A stretch of 64,000 bases of DNA from Mumia quercus (GTDB lineage Bacteria > Actinomycetota > Actinomycetes > Propionibacteriales > Nocardioidaceae), in contig NZ_JANZYO010000001.1 of the NCBI RefSeq assembly GCF_025506335.1, positions 590,074 to 654,073 on the forward strand, written 5' to 3'. Below the pieces are notes generated by a model. The model had not been told where the DNA came from. It ran no database searches and was given only the letters and a program-made list of their open reading frames with translations. Shown one piece after another: positions 35,073 to 44,089 of this stretch. Position numbers and translations under genes: made by a program. How positions within the stretch are numbered: the stretch's first letter is position 1; each line of letters starts with the position of its first letter.

Positions 35073-38000
35073 GTGAAGAAGGCACTGATCGCGGCAGGCG
35101 CCGCAGCCGCGCTGACCGTGGGAGGGCTCGCGGCGATGTCGCCCTCCGTGAACGCGGCTCCGTCGACGGTGGGCACCGTCGTCAGCGACGACCCGGTGAA
35201 CTGGACCCCGCACGTCCTCGACGGCCGGGTCAACTCGATCGTCCAGGTCGGTGACCAGATCGTCCTCGGCGGCGAGTTCACGCAGGCACGCGACGACCGA
35301 CGCAACGACCCCTCGGAGACCGTGGTGCCGCGCGTCGATCTGCTGGCCTTCGAAGCGGCGACGGGCAAGCTCAGCACGACGTTCACCCCGGAGACCGACG
35401 GGTCCGTCAACGTCGTGCTGCCGGCCGGGGACGGCGAGTCCGTCTACGTGGGCGGCTCCTTCACGACGATCGCCGGCCAGCCCGCGAAGAACCTCGCGCG
35501 CATCCGGGTGTCGGACGGCTCTGTGGTGCCCGGGTTCGACGGCGGCTCGCCGACCGGCGTGGTCAAGGACCTGCGCCTTGCCGGCGGTCGGTTGTACGTC
35601 GCGGGGATGTTCACCCACATCCAGGGCAAGCGGCAGCCCGCCCTGGCCACTCTCGACCCCGAGACGGGCGCCTTCGACCCGTTCGTCGCGAACGCGTTCG
35701 AGGGCGTGCACAACAGCGGCTTCACCGGGGTCCAGAAGATCGACGTCGACCCGCAGGCCACGCGTCTGGTCGCGATCGGCAACTTCGCGACGGTGGACGG
35801 CGCGGCCAACCACCAGATCGTCATGCTGGACGTCTCCGGGTCCCAGTCCGCCGTCTCGGGCTTCCACACAAATTTCTACACGCAGGCGTGCTCGCAGTCC
35901 TTCGACTCCTACATGCGAGACCTCGACTTCTCGCCGGACGGCTCGTTCTTCGTCATCTCCACGACGGGCGCGTACGGCGGCCAGAACGCCCCCTGCGACA
36001 CCACCGCGCGGTTCGAGAAGGACCGGGTCGGCACCAACCTCCAGCCGTCGTGGATCGCGTCCACGGGCGGCGACACCACGTACGCCGTGGAGATCACCGA
36101 CGCCGCCGTCTACACCGGCGGTCATGCGCGCTGGCAGAACAACCCCTTCTCGGGTGACCGCGCGGGGCAGGGCGCGGTCTCGCGGCCCGGCATCGCGGCT
36201 CTCGACCCCGTCAACGGTCTGCCGCGCACGTGGAACCCGACCCGGACCCGTGGTGTGGGTGTCTTCGACTTCCTCGTCAACGACCAGGGCCTGTGGGTGG
36301 GTTCTGACACCGACCGGATCGGTGCGTACGAGTACCACGGCCGGATCGCGCTGATGCCGCTGGCCGGGGGCACCCCGGTCGACAAGGTCACGACGCCCCA
36401 GCTGCCGAACGACCTCTACCTGGCGAACACGAACGGGAGCCTCACCAAGCGTCCCTTCACCGGCGCGAAGCCGTCCGCTGCGCAGTCCGCCCCGTCGGGC
36501 GGGATCAACTGGAACTCCGCCCGCGGCGCCTTCATGGTGAACGGCTACCTCTACGCCGCGTGGTCCGACGGCAGCTTCAGTCGACGCACCTTCGACGGCT
36601 CGACGTACGGTCCCGTGGAGCAGGTCAACACGGCCGACCTCCTGACCAACCTGTCGGACTGGGACTCCGACGCGGCGACGGCGACGGGCATGTTCTTCGA
36701 CGAGGGGCGCCTGTACTACACGCGCAGCGGCTCCTCGAGCCTCTTCTACCGCTACTTCACTCCGGAGAGCGGAGTCGTCGGGGCGAAGCGGCTCACCGCG
36801 AGCACGGGCGTCTCGGGCATCAGCTTCTCGGGTGTCCGTTCGATGGTCCTCGGCGGCGACAAGCTGGTCTTCACGACGAGCCTCAGCGAGCTCAAGCAGA
36901 TCGACTGGCAGCGCGGTCCGATCGCCGGCGCTCCCGTGGCCGGCACGGCGACCACGCTCTCCTCGCCGTTCACGGACGGTCAGTCGTGGTCGAGCGTCCG
37001 GTCGATGTTCCTGTTCCAGGACGCCGACGGTGACGGGGTCCCGCTCCCGCCGACCGCGGAGTTCACGTCGTCGTGCACCAGCCTCGACTGCGCGCTCGAC
37101 GCCACCGATTCGACCGCGCCGTCGTCGGTGATCGAGTCCTACGCCTGGGACTTCGGCGACGGGACGTCGGGCACGGGCGCGACGGCCGACCACCGCTACG
37201 CGGCGTCGGGCACCTACGACGTCACCCTGACGGTCACCAACCGCAAGGGCACCGCGACCAGCACCACCAAGCAGGTCCAGGTCACCCGTGTGAACGAGGC
37301 GCCGGTCGCCGCGTTCACCACGAGCTGCGACGAGCTGACCTGCACCTTCGACGGTGCGGAGTCCAGCGACCCCGACGGCACGATCGCGTCGTACGAGTGG
37401 AGCTTCGAGGCGGGCGCGTCGGCGACCGGCAAGAGCGTGACGCACGAGTTCACCGACGGCGGGACCTACGCCGTCACACTCACGGTGACCGACTCCGACG
37501 GCGCCACCGCGTCGACGGAGCATGACGTGGTCGTGGCTCGGACGGCGCTGGCGTTCGTCGGTGCCTCGAGCACCAACGGCAACCGCACCTCGCACCCGCT
37601 CGCGGTCCCCTCGGGCACCGAGGTCGGGGACACGTTGGTCCTGTTCTTCACGGGCAACTCGAGCACGAGCACGGCTGCGGACCCCGCTGGCTGGGAGCCG
37701 CTCGCCGTCGGTGACGCCGACGGGATCGCCGCGCGGGCCTGGACTCGCACGGCGACGGCCGCCGACGTCGGCGGGACCGTGACCGTGACGACGAGCGGCA
37801 CTGTGAAGGCGGACCTCTCGCTCGCCGTCTACCGCTCGAACGGTGACGGTGCCGCGGTCGTGAGCGCGGCCGGCTCCGCGGCGACGGGCCCGGTGACGAC
37901 GTTCGCGAGCCCGGGTCTCACCTCGCCGGGCGGTCCCACGTGGCTGCTGAGCTACTTCGCCGTGAAGTCCAGCGACACGACGGCGATCACCGTCTCGGGA

Positions 38001-38168
38001 CTGGAGCAGCGCGCCAGCTCGGAGGGTGCCGGTGGCGGTCGGATCTCCGCGCTGCTCGGCGACTCCGGTGGCGCCGTCCCGGCAGGGGCGGTGGGTGGGC
38101 TCTCGGCCACGCTGAGCCCCAACGGCAGCCGTGCGGCCACCTTCTCGGTGCTCGTCACGGCCCAGTGA
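35073..38168 (+). CDS. Large secreted propeller-like/PKD protein, paralogue 1 of 3
   Basis: The 1031-residue protein has a signal peptide (1-28, ending SVNAAP). A long repeat region (about 30-640) has propeller-like blades: TPHVLDGRVNSIVQVGDQI, VLGGEFT, VYVGGSFTTIAGQPAKNLAR and WVGSDTDRIGAYEYHGRIAL. Two PKD domains follow (about 660-742 and 745-825; WDFGDGTSGTG, YEWSFEAG). The C-terminal module (about 830-1031) starting STNGNRTSHPLAVP is shared with two other proteins in this window. No anchor is seen. A TAGACT -10 lies at 35022-35027. It sits next to the initiating sugar transferase, suggesting a role in binding or organising the polymer. The activity is unknown. Confidence 0.85.
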   Translation: MKKALIAAGAAAALTVGGLAAMSPSVNAAPSTVGTVVSDDPVNWTPHVLDGRVNSIVQVGDQIVLGGEFTQARDDRRNDPSETVVPRVDLLAFEAATGKLSTTFTPETDGSVNVVLPAGDGESVYVGGSFTTIAGQPAKNLARIRVSDGSVVPGFDGGSPTGVVKDLRLAGGRLYVAGMFTHIQGKRQPALATLDPETGAFDPFVANAFEGVHNSGFTGVQKIDVDPQATRLVAIGNFATVDGAANHQIVMLDVSGSQSAVSGFHTNFYTQACSQSFDSYMRDLDFSPDGSFFVISTTGAYGGQNAPCDTTARFEKDRVGTNLQPSWIASTGGDTTYAVEITDAAVYTGGHARWQNNPFSGDRAGQGAVSRPGIAALDPVNGLPRTWNPTRTRGVGVFDFLVNDQGLWVGSDTDRIGAYEYHGRIALMPLAGGTPVDKVTTPQLPNDLYLANTNGSLTKRPFTGAKPSAAQSAPSGGINWNSARGAFMVNGYLYAAWSDGSFSRRTFDGSTYGPVEQVNTADLLTNLSDWDSDAATATGMFFDEGRLYYTRSGSSSLFYRYFTPESGVVGAKRLTASTGVSGISFSGVRSMVLGGDKLVFTTSLSELKQIDWQRGPIAGAPVAGTATTLSSPFTDGQSWSSVRSMFLFQDADGDGVPLPPTAEFTSSCTSLDCALDATDSTAPSSVIESYAWDFGDGTSGTGATADHRYAASGTYDVTLTVTNRKGTATSTTKQVQVTRVNEAPVAAFTTSCDELTCTFDGAESSDPDGTIASYEWSFEAGASATGKSVTHEFTDGGTYAVTLTVTDSDGATASTEHDVVVARTALAFVGASSTNGNRTSHPLAVPSGTEVGDTLVLFFTGNSSTSTAADPAGWEPLAVGDADGIAARAWTRTATAADVGGTVTVTTSGTVKADLSLAVYRSNGDGAAVVSAAGSAATGPVTTFASPGLTSPGGPTWLLSYFAVKSSDTTAITVSGLEQRASSEGAGGGRISALLGDSGGAVPAGAVGGLSATLSPNGSRAATFSVLVTAQ

Positions 38169-38173
38169 GTGGA

Positions 38174-38206
38174 GGGGTTGCGCCCGGCCAAACTGGGCGC
38201 AACCCC
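38174..38206 (+). terminator. Terminator after paralogue 1
   Basis: A 12-bp perfect stem GGGGTTGCGCCC / GGGCGCAACCCC with a 9-nt loop begins 6 bp after the stop codon. Confidence 0.8.
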
Positions 38207-38299
38207 CACATTCTGAAAACGCACTCGTGGGTCGAGGCGTCTGCTTAGACTCCGTGAGATATCGCCGTCGAGCGCCATACCAGTCACCGGGGGACCCCT

Positions 38300-41200
38300 A
38301 TGAAGCGCTTACTCGCCGTCATCGGCTCGAGCGTCCTCGTCGTCAGCGCGATGCTCACCTCTCCCGCGCTCGTGTCCTCGGCAGCAGCGGCGACACCGAC
38401 GAACGGCAACCTCGTCAGCGCGGACCCGGCCGACTTCACCCCGCACGTGCTCGACGGCAGGGTCAACTCGATCGCCCAGGTGGGCGGCACGATGGTGCTC
38501 GGCGGGTCGTTCACCCGGACGCGCAACAGCACGAGCGCGACGGAGATCGCCCGAACGAACCTGGTCGCGTTCAACGCGACCACCGGCCAGATCACGTCCT
38601 TCGCCCCGAACCCGAACGGCACGGTCAACGTCGTCATCCCCGCCGGTGACGGCCAGAGCGTCTACGTCGGCGGGTCGTTCACCTCGATCGCCGGTCAGTC
38701 GGCGAAGAACCTCGCGCGCATCCGGGTGTCGGACGGTGCCCTCGTCGCCGGCTTCAACGGCGGCTCGCCGACCGGCGTGGTCAAGGACCTGCGGCTCGCC
38801 GGCGGACGCCTCTGGGTCGCGGGGGCGTTCACTCACATCCAGGGCAAGCGGCAGCCGGCGCTGGCGACGATCAACCCCTCGACGGGCGCGTTCGACCCGT
38901 TCATGGGCCTGGCGATCGAGGGCGTCCACAACGGCGGCTACACCACCGTCAGCAAGATCGACGTCGATCCTGCCGCCTCGCGCCTGGTCGCCGTCGGCAA
39001 CTTCGACACCCTCGCCGGCGCCAAGAACCACCAGGCCTTCATGCTCGACACCTCCGGCGGTGCTGCGGCGCCCTCGGCGTTCCAGACGAGCTACTACGAG
39101 ACGCCGTGCTCGCAGTCCTTCGACTCCTACATGCGAGACGTCGACTTCTCTCCGGACGGCACGTTCTTCGTCATCAGCACCACGGGCGCGTACGGGGGCC
39201 CCGACGTCGCCTGCGACACGACCGCGCGTTTCGAGGAGAGCTCGACAGGAACCGGCGTCCAGCCGTCGTGGGTCGACGCGACCGGCGGCGACACCACGTA
39301 CGGGGCCGAGATCACCGACAACGCCGTCTACGTCGGCGGACACCAGCGCTGGCAGAACAACCCGTACGCCGGTGACACCCCGGGAGCAGGGGCGGTCGCG
39401 CGTCCGGGGATCGCGGCGCTGGATCCCCAGAACGGCCTGCCGATGAGCTGGAACCCCACCAGGACCCGGGGTGTCGGCGTCTTCGACTTCCTCTTGACCT
39501 CCCAGGGCCTGTGGGTCGGTTCGGACACCGAGCGCATCGGAGCTTTCGAGTACCACGGCCGCATCGCGCTGATGCCGGCCAACGGGACTGCGGTGCCTCG
39601 TGTGACGACGCCCGGCCTGCCCAACGAGATCTACCAGGCGGGCACCCTCGGGTCGGCCAGCGACCCGCGCGTCCTCTACCGCGTGAACGCCGCGGGCCCC
39701 GAGCTCAGCGCCGCGAAGGGCATCGACTGGGCCGCCGACACCGACGCGTCGCCCAGCCCGTACCACAACGCCGGCAACAACCGCGCTGGATGGGGGACGG
39801 TCGGAAGCGTCGACTCGACGGTGCCTGCCGGTACCCCGGTGGACCTCTTCAGCTCGGAGATGTGGGACGGCGGAGGGGGCGAGGAGATGCACTGGGGCTT
39901 CCCGGTGCCTGCCGGGACCCGCGTGCAGGTCCGGCTCTACTTCGCCAACCAGTGCTCGTGCACCGACGACCCGGGTGAGCGGCGGTTCAGCGTCGCCGTC
40001 GACGGCAGCACCGTGCTCCCCGACTTCGACATCGTCGCCGCCGTGGGCCACAACCGCGCCACCATGCGGACGTTCGACGTGACCAGCGACGGCAACGTGG
40101 ACATCGACTTCGGCCACATCGTCGAGAACCCGCTCATCAACGGGATCGAGATCATCAACCTCGACATCCCGGAGTCGCCGAGCACGGCGGGCTCGCTGAC
40201 GAAGCGCTCCTACAACGCCGGGACGGTCGGCCCGTCGGTCACCGCACCCGCAGGCGGGATCGACTGGAACCAGACGCGCGGGGCGTTCATGGTCAACGGC
40301 CAGCTCTACCTCGCGATGGCTGACGGGTCGTTCAGCCGGAGGTCGTTCGACGGCACCGGCTTCGGAGCGTCCTCCCCGGTCGACACGGCCGACCAGCTCG
40401 TCCCGCTGGCGGCCTGGCGCAGCGACGCCTCGCAGGCCACCGGGATGTTCCTCGACGACGGGCGGCTCTACTTCACCCGTGCGGGCTCGTCGTCGTTGTA
40501 CTACCGGTACTTCACCCCCGAGAGCGGCGTGGTGGGTGCCAAGCAGCTGGTGGCGAGCGGGAACGTCGACGGGATCGACTTCTCGAAGGTGAAGGGGATG
40601 TTCTCGACCGGCGAGAAGCTGTTCTGGGCGACGGCCGACGGCAACCTCCACCGCATCGACTGGCAGCGCGGCGCCCGCCACGGGCAGCCCGTCGCCGGCA
40701 CCCACGCCGTGGTGTCCGGCCCGGCGGTCGACGGCAACGCGTGGGCGAGCCGGGCGATGTTCCTCTTCCAGAACGCCGACGGCAACGGCGCGGGCCTTCC
40801 GCCGGCGGCGAGCTTCGAGAGCCAGTGCGACAGTCTGACGTGCGCGTTCGACTCGAGCGAGAGCACGGCTCCAGGAGGAACGATCTCCTCGTACGCCTGG
40901 AGTTTCGGGGACGGCGCGACCTCGACCGCGGCGAACCCCTCGCACACGTACGCAGCCAACGGGAAGTACACCGTGACCCTGACGGTCACCACGCAGGCGG
41001 GTGCGAGCGCGACGACCACGCGCCTCATCACCGTCACCCGGGTCAACAAGGCACCCACGGCCGAGTTCGACGTCACGTGCGACCAGCTCGTGTGCGCGTT
41101 CGACGCCTCGTCGTCGACGGACCCTGACGGTGAGATCGTGTCGTACGGCTGGAAGATCGGCACCGCCACCGCGCAAGGGGTCACGACGCAGCACGAGTTC

Positions 41201-41926
41201 GCCGCGGCGGGGACCTATCCGGTCACGCTGACCGTCACCGACAACGAAGGCGCTCAGCGCCAGGTGACTCGCGACGTCGCGGTCACGACTGCGCCGGCAC
41301 CCGCGCTGGGGCACGTCGCCGCGGCGAGCACGAACGGCAACAGGTCGGTCCACGCCGTCGCCATCCCGGCGGCCGTCCAGGCAGGAGACCAGCTGATCGC
41401 CACCTTGAACGTCAACTCCTCGACGGTGACCGTGACTCCGCCGGCCGGCTGGACGGAGATCGCCTCGGCCGACGCGGACGGCTTCCGTACGCGCGCGTGG
41501 GCGAGGACCGCGGTCGCCTCCGACGCCGGTGCGACCCTCACCGCCGGGACCTCGGCTCTCGCGAAGTCGGCCTTCACCGTCGCCGCGTACCGGTCGAACA
41601 CCGGCAAGGTGACGGTCGCCGAGGCGAAGCTCTCGTCCTCGTCTGCGGTGACGTCGGCGACGTCACCCACGGTCACGGGCGTCGCGGGCGGTTGGCTGGT
41701 CACCTCCTGGGGAGTGAAGTCGAGCAACGTCCTCTCCTGGCAGCTTCCGACGGGCTCGGCGGTCCGCTCGACGTCGACCGGGAGTGGGGGCGGAGCGGTC
41801 TCCGACGCCCTCGTCGACAGCGGTGGTCCGCTCACGACGGGTCCTGCCGGCGGGCTCACCGCCACCTTCGGCGCGCAGGTGAGCCGCGCCGCGGCTGTCT
41901 CCCTCGTCCTCAAGGCGGTGCCGTGA
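38300..41926 (+). CDS. Large secreted propeller-like/malectin/PKD protein, paralogue 2 of 3
   Basis: The 1208-residue protein has a signal peptide (1-30) and the same N-terminal repeat region as paralogue 1 ([35 protein letters not shown]). It differs by an inserted malectin-type carbohydrate-binding domain (about 467-625; NRAGWGTVGSVDSTVPAGTP, RLYFANQCSC, GIEIINLDIPE). Two PKD domains (about 830-1000) and the shared C-terminal module (STNGNRSVHAVAIP, about 1005-1208) follow. A TAGACT -10 is at 38246-38251. The stop overlaps the GTG of the WecG-like gene, so the secreted protein and a cytoplasmic glycosyltransferase are translationally coupled. Confidence 0.85.
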   Translation: MKRLLAVIGSSVLVVSAMLTSPALVSSAAAATPTNGNLVSADPADFTPHVLDGRVNSIAQVGGTMVLGGSFTRTRNSTSATEIARTNLVAFNATTGQITSFAPNPNGTVNVVIPAGDGQSVYVGGSFTSIAGQSAKNLARIRVSDGALVAGFNGGSPTGVVKDLRLAGGRLWVAGAFTHIQGKRQPALATINPSTGAFDPFMGLAIEGVHNGGYTTVSKIDVDPAASRLVAVGNFDTLAGAKNHQAFMLDTSGGAAAPSAFQTSYYETPCSQSFDSYMRDVDFSPDGTFFVISTTGAYGGPDVACDTTARFEESSTGTGVQPSWVDATGGDTTYGAEITDNAVYVGGHQRWQNNPYAGDTPGAGAVARPGIAALDPQNGLPMSWNPTRTRGVGVFDFLLTSQGLWVGSDTERIGAFEYHGRIALMPANGTAVPRVTTPGLPNEIYQAGTLGSASDPRVLYRVNAAGPELSAAKGIDWAADTDASPSPYHNAGNNRAGWGTVGSVDSTVPAGTPVDLFSSEMWDGGGGEEMHWGFPVPAGTRVQVRLYFANQCSCTDDPGERRFSVAVDGSTVLPDFDIVAAVGHNRATMRTFDVTSDGNVDIDFGHIVENPLINGIEIINLDIPESPSTAGSLTKRSYNAGTVGPSVTAPAGGIDWNQTRGAFMVNGQLYLAMADGSFSRRSFDGTGFGASSPVDTADQLVPLAAWRSDASQATGMFLDDGRLYFTRAGSSSLYYRYFTPESGVVGAKQLVASGNVDGIDFSKVKGMFSTGEKLFWATADGNLHRIDWQRGARHGQPVAGTHAVVSGPAVDGNAWASRAMFLFQNADGNGAGLPPAASFESQCDSLTCAFDSSESTAPGGTISSYAWSFGDGATSTAANPSHTYAANGKYTVTLTVTTQAGASATTTRLITVTRVNKAPTAEFDVTCDQLVCAFDASSSTDPDGEIVSYGWKIGTATAQGVTTQHEFAAAGTYPVTLTVTDNEGAQRQVTRDVAVTTAPAPALGHVAAASTNGNRSVHAVAIPAAVQAGDQLIATLNVNSSTVTVTPPAGWTEIASADADGFRTRAWARTAVASDAGATLTAGTSALAKSAFTVAAYRSNTGKVTVAEAKLSSSSAVTSATSPTVTGVAGGWLVTSWGVKSSNVLSWQLPTGSAVRSTSTGSGGGAVSDALVDSGGPLTTGPAGGLTATFGAQVSRAAAVSLVLKAVP

Positions 41927-42681
41927 CCTTCTCCGACATCCCGTCCGTTCCCGTCGGACCGTTCGCGGTCGCCGACCTCACCCGGCACGACCTGGTGCGG
42001 ACGATCGTGGCGCGCGGCAGCGGCGCCGACCAGCCCGTGGTGGCGTACGCGCTGCACGTCGGTGGTCTCAACGCCCGCCGCGACCCCGAGTTCGTGGGGT
42101 CGATGGAGCGAGCCGACGTGATCTACGCCGACGGCGGCTCGGTGGTCCTCGCGGCCCGCGCGGCGGGAGCCCGCTCGATCGAACGCGCTCCCACCACAGA
42201 CATCGGCTGGGACCTGCTCCACGAGCTGCGGGCGACCAGGGGCCGACGGCCCACCGTGGCGCTGATCGGCGGTCCGGAGGGCCTCGCGGAGCGGGCGGCA
42301 GCGGCGCTCGAGGCCGGCGCCGACGTGTCCGTCGTCCTCACGGCGCACGGCTACGTCGAAGACTGGGAGCCGATCGTCGAGAAGGTGCGCAAGGTGAGCC
42401 CGGACATGCTCGTCGTGGGCCTGGGCGCTCCTCGCGAGATGCTCTGGGTCGACCGGTGGAGGGCGCAGCTTCCACCGTCGATCGTGCTCACCTGCGGCGG
42501 CTGGTTCGGCTATCTCGCGGGGGAGGAGCAGCGAGCGCCTCGCCTCCTGCGGCGAGCGGGGCTGGAGTGGATCGCCCGCCTGGCCCAGGCGCCGACGCGC
42601 CTGGGACCGCGCTACGTCCGCGGGCTGTGGTCGACCCTCGTCGTCACGGTCGACGCGCGGAGGAAGCGGAGGTCGAGGTGA
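41923..42681 (+). CDS. WecG/TagA/CpsF-family glycosyltransferase
   Basis: The 252-residue GT26 enzyme probably adds a sugar (often N-acetylmannosamine or its uronate) to the lipid-linked first sugar. The conserved block is PDMLVVGLGAPREMLWVDRW, then VLTCGGWFGYLAGEEQRAPR and GLEWIARLAQAPTRLGPRYV, with the early catalytic Asp in YADGGSVVLAARAAG. GTG overlaps the preceding stop by 4 bp and its own stop overlaps the next GTG by 4 bp. These three genes (38300-43466) form a tight operon. Confidence 0.93.
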   Translation: MTFSDIPSVPVGPFAVADLTRHDLVRTIVARGSGADQPVVAYALHVGGLNARRDPEFVGSMERADVIYADGGSVVLAARAAGARSIERAPTTDIGWDLLHELRATRGRRPTVALIGGPEGLAERAAAALEAGADVSVVLTAHGYVEDWEPIVEKVRKVSPDMLVVGLGAPREMLWVDRWRAQLPPSIVLTCGGWFGYLAGEEQRAPRLLRRAGLEWIARLAQAPTRLGPRYVRGLWSTLVVTVDARRKRRSR

Positions 42682-43466
42682 GGCGCGTGCGCCGTACGGC
42701 CGCGGGGATCGTGGCGCTGATGGCGACGGCCGTCGCGCTGAGCGCCTGCCAAGACGCTCCGGCGGGGGCGGACCTGCCGTCCTCGGCGCCGACGGCGACC
42801 CAGGCCACGCCGGTCCTGGACCTGCGGTTCGACGCCGGCCTGGTGAACGACGGGGAGCTCGACGCCGAGATTCGCGAGCTCGCCTCCGGTGCCGGCGTCA
42901 CGTTCGTCGCTGCCGGTGCGGGTGGCGGGCGTGCGATCGCTTTCCCGGACGCCCGGCAGAGCCGCGTCGTCATCACCGTGCTCGACCGGGGGTCGACGGG
43001 TCTCCTCGACCCGGGCCGCCGGCCGTTCGTCCTCGGCGCCGACGTCCGCCTGGACCGGCTCGAGGCCGGTGACGACCTCGACAACGGAGAGAACGTCGTC
43101 CAGCGCGGACTCTTCGACGACGGCTCGCAGTACAAGCTGCAGCTCGACCACGGCTACCCGTCGTGCCTGGTCACCGGCTCGACCGGTCGGGTGTTCGCGA
43201 AGTCGCAGGCCCAGCTCGCCCCTGGGTCGTGGTACAGGCTGGAGTGCCGTCGGGTGCGCGACGACCTCACCGTGGTGGTGCGCGACCTCGCGGCCGACCG
43301 CACGCTCGACCAGGTCACCGCCTCGGGGCCGATCGGCGACGTCGCGGTGCCGGCGACCGTCCCGCTCACCATCGGGGCGAAGGCCGGGGCGAACGGGGCG
43401 TTCCTCGCCTCGAGCACCGACCAGTTCGACGGCGCCCTCGACAATGTCCTCTTCGCCGTCGACTGA
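42678..43466 (+). CDS. Lipoprotein with LamG/concanavalin-like domain
   Basis: The 262-residue protein has a lipoprotein signal peptide with lipobox LSAC (Cys24). An Ala/Thr/Pro linker and a beta-sandwich domain follow (PVLDLRFDAGLVNDG, FVLGADVRLDRLEAGDD, YKLQLDHGYPSCLVTGS, GSWYRLECRRVRDDLTVVVR, DQFDGALDNVLFAVD), with the pattern of LamG/concanavalin lectin-like domains. It may bind the surface polymer at the membrane. GTG overlaps the WecG-like stop. The gene converges on the next gene with 1 bp between stop codons. Confidence 0.82.
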   Translation: MRRVRRTAAGIVALMATAVALSACQDAPAGADLPSSAPTATQATPVLDLRFDAGLVNDGELDAEIRELASGAGVTFVAAGAGGGRAIAFPDARQSRVVITVLDRGSTGLLDPGRRPFVLGADVRLDRLEAGDDLDNGENVVQRGLFDDGSQYKLQLDHGYPSCLVTGSTGRVFAKSQAQLAPGSWYRLECRRVRDDLTVVVRDLAADRTLDQVTASGPIGDVAVPATVPLTIGAKAGANGAFLASSTDQFDGALDNVLFAVD

Positions 43467-43467
43467 G

Positions 43468-43956
43468 TCAGCCGACCGAGAAGGAGAGGGTCGAGTAGCC
43501 CAGCGCGTCCAGCCAGCCGTCACCGGTCCGCGCGACCTCGCCGTACGCCGGCAGGTCGGGCTCGTCGGCAGCCCGGGCCAGACCGCGAGCACCTGCCGCG
43601 ACCTTGCGCAGCTCCTCGGCGCCGGGGCACGACGCCGAGCGACGGGCGAGGCGGGTCGTCTGGCGAGCGAAGGAGCGGGCATAGTCCGCGTGGTCCTCGC
43701 GGCCGACGGAGCTCACGACGCGGTCCCAGTTGCGGAGCACCAGCCGCACCCGCGGCGTCGTCAGGGAGCAGTCGTCGGCGACCGGGCCTCGGGCTGCGGG
43801 TTCGGCGGGGGCGTCCTCGCTGGCGGTGACCTCGGCCGACGGCGTCGAGGCCGAGTCCGCGGAGCGCGGTGGCGTAGCATCGTCCTCGCCCGAGCAGGCG
43901 GTGACCGAGGCCACCAGCAGCACCCCGACCAGCGCGACAGCAGAAACAGACGTGCG
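43468..43956 (-). CDS. Putative small lipoprotein
   Basis: The 162-residue protein has a lipobox VTAC (Cys22) after a hydrophobic segment. A Ser/Thr/Pro/Glu-rich stalk (about 25-55) leads to a small helical domain with two cysteines (DDCSLTTPRVRLVLRNWDRV; RRSASCPGAEELRKVAAGAR). I do not recognise the family. GTG at 43956 is preferred because AAGGGA lies just upstream; GTG at 43989 would add 11 residues and lacks a site. It is divergent from the polymerase gene. Confidence 0.75.
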   Translation of the reverse strand, partial: RTSVSAVALVGVLLVASVTACSGEDDATPPRSADSASTPSAEVTASEDAPAEPAARGPVADDCSLTTPRVRLVLRNWDRVVSSVGREDHADYARSFARQTTRLARRSASCPGAEELRKVAAGARGLARAADEPDLPAYGEVARTGDGWLDALGYSTLSFSVG

Positions 43957-44089
43957 CACCCTGCGTCCCTTCCCGAGAAGTCTCCTCACAGCGTAGGCGC
44001 GCGGACGTACGTTTGTGCGGGTTTGGCTGAAGCAAGGCCACCGGCTCGCTTAGTCTCGTTCCATCCTCACACGACCTGAAAGTGCTGCT

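Noticed and set aside
33636-37595. Minus-strand open frame of 1319 codons opposite the sugar transferase and propeller paralogue 1
   Set aside because: It runs opposite two well-supported genes, has low-complexity Arg/Asp/Val-rich translation and no domain. It is a high-GC shadow frame.
38309-41353. Minus-strand open frame of 1014 codons opposite propeller paralogue 2
   Set aside because: Same reasons: antiparallel shadow of a gene with signal peptide and recognisable domains.
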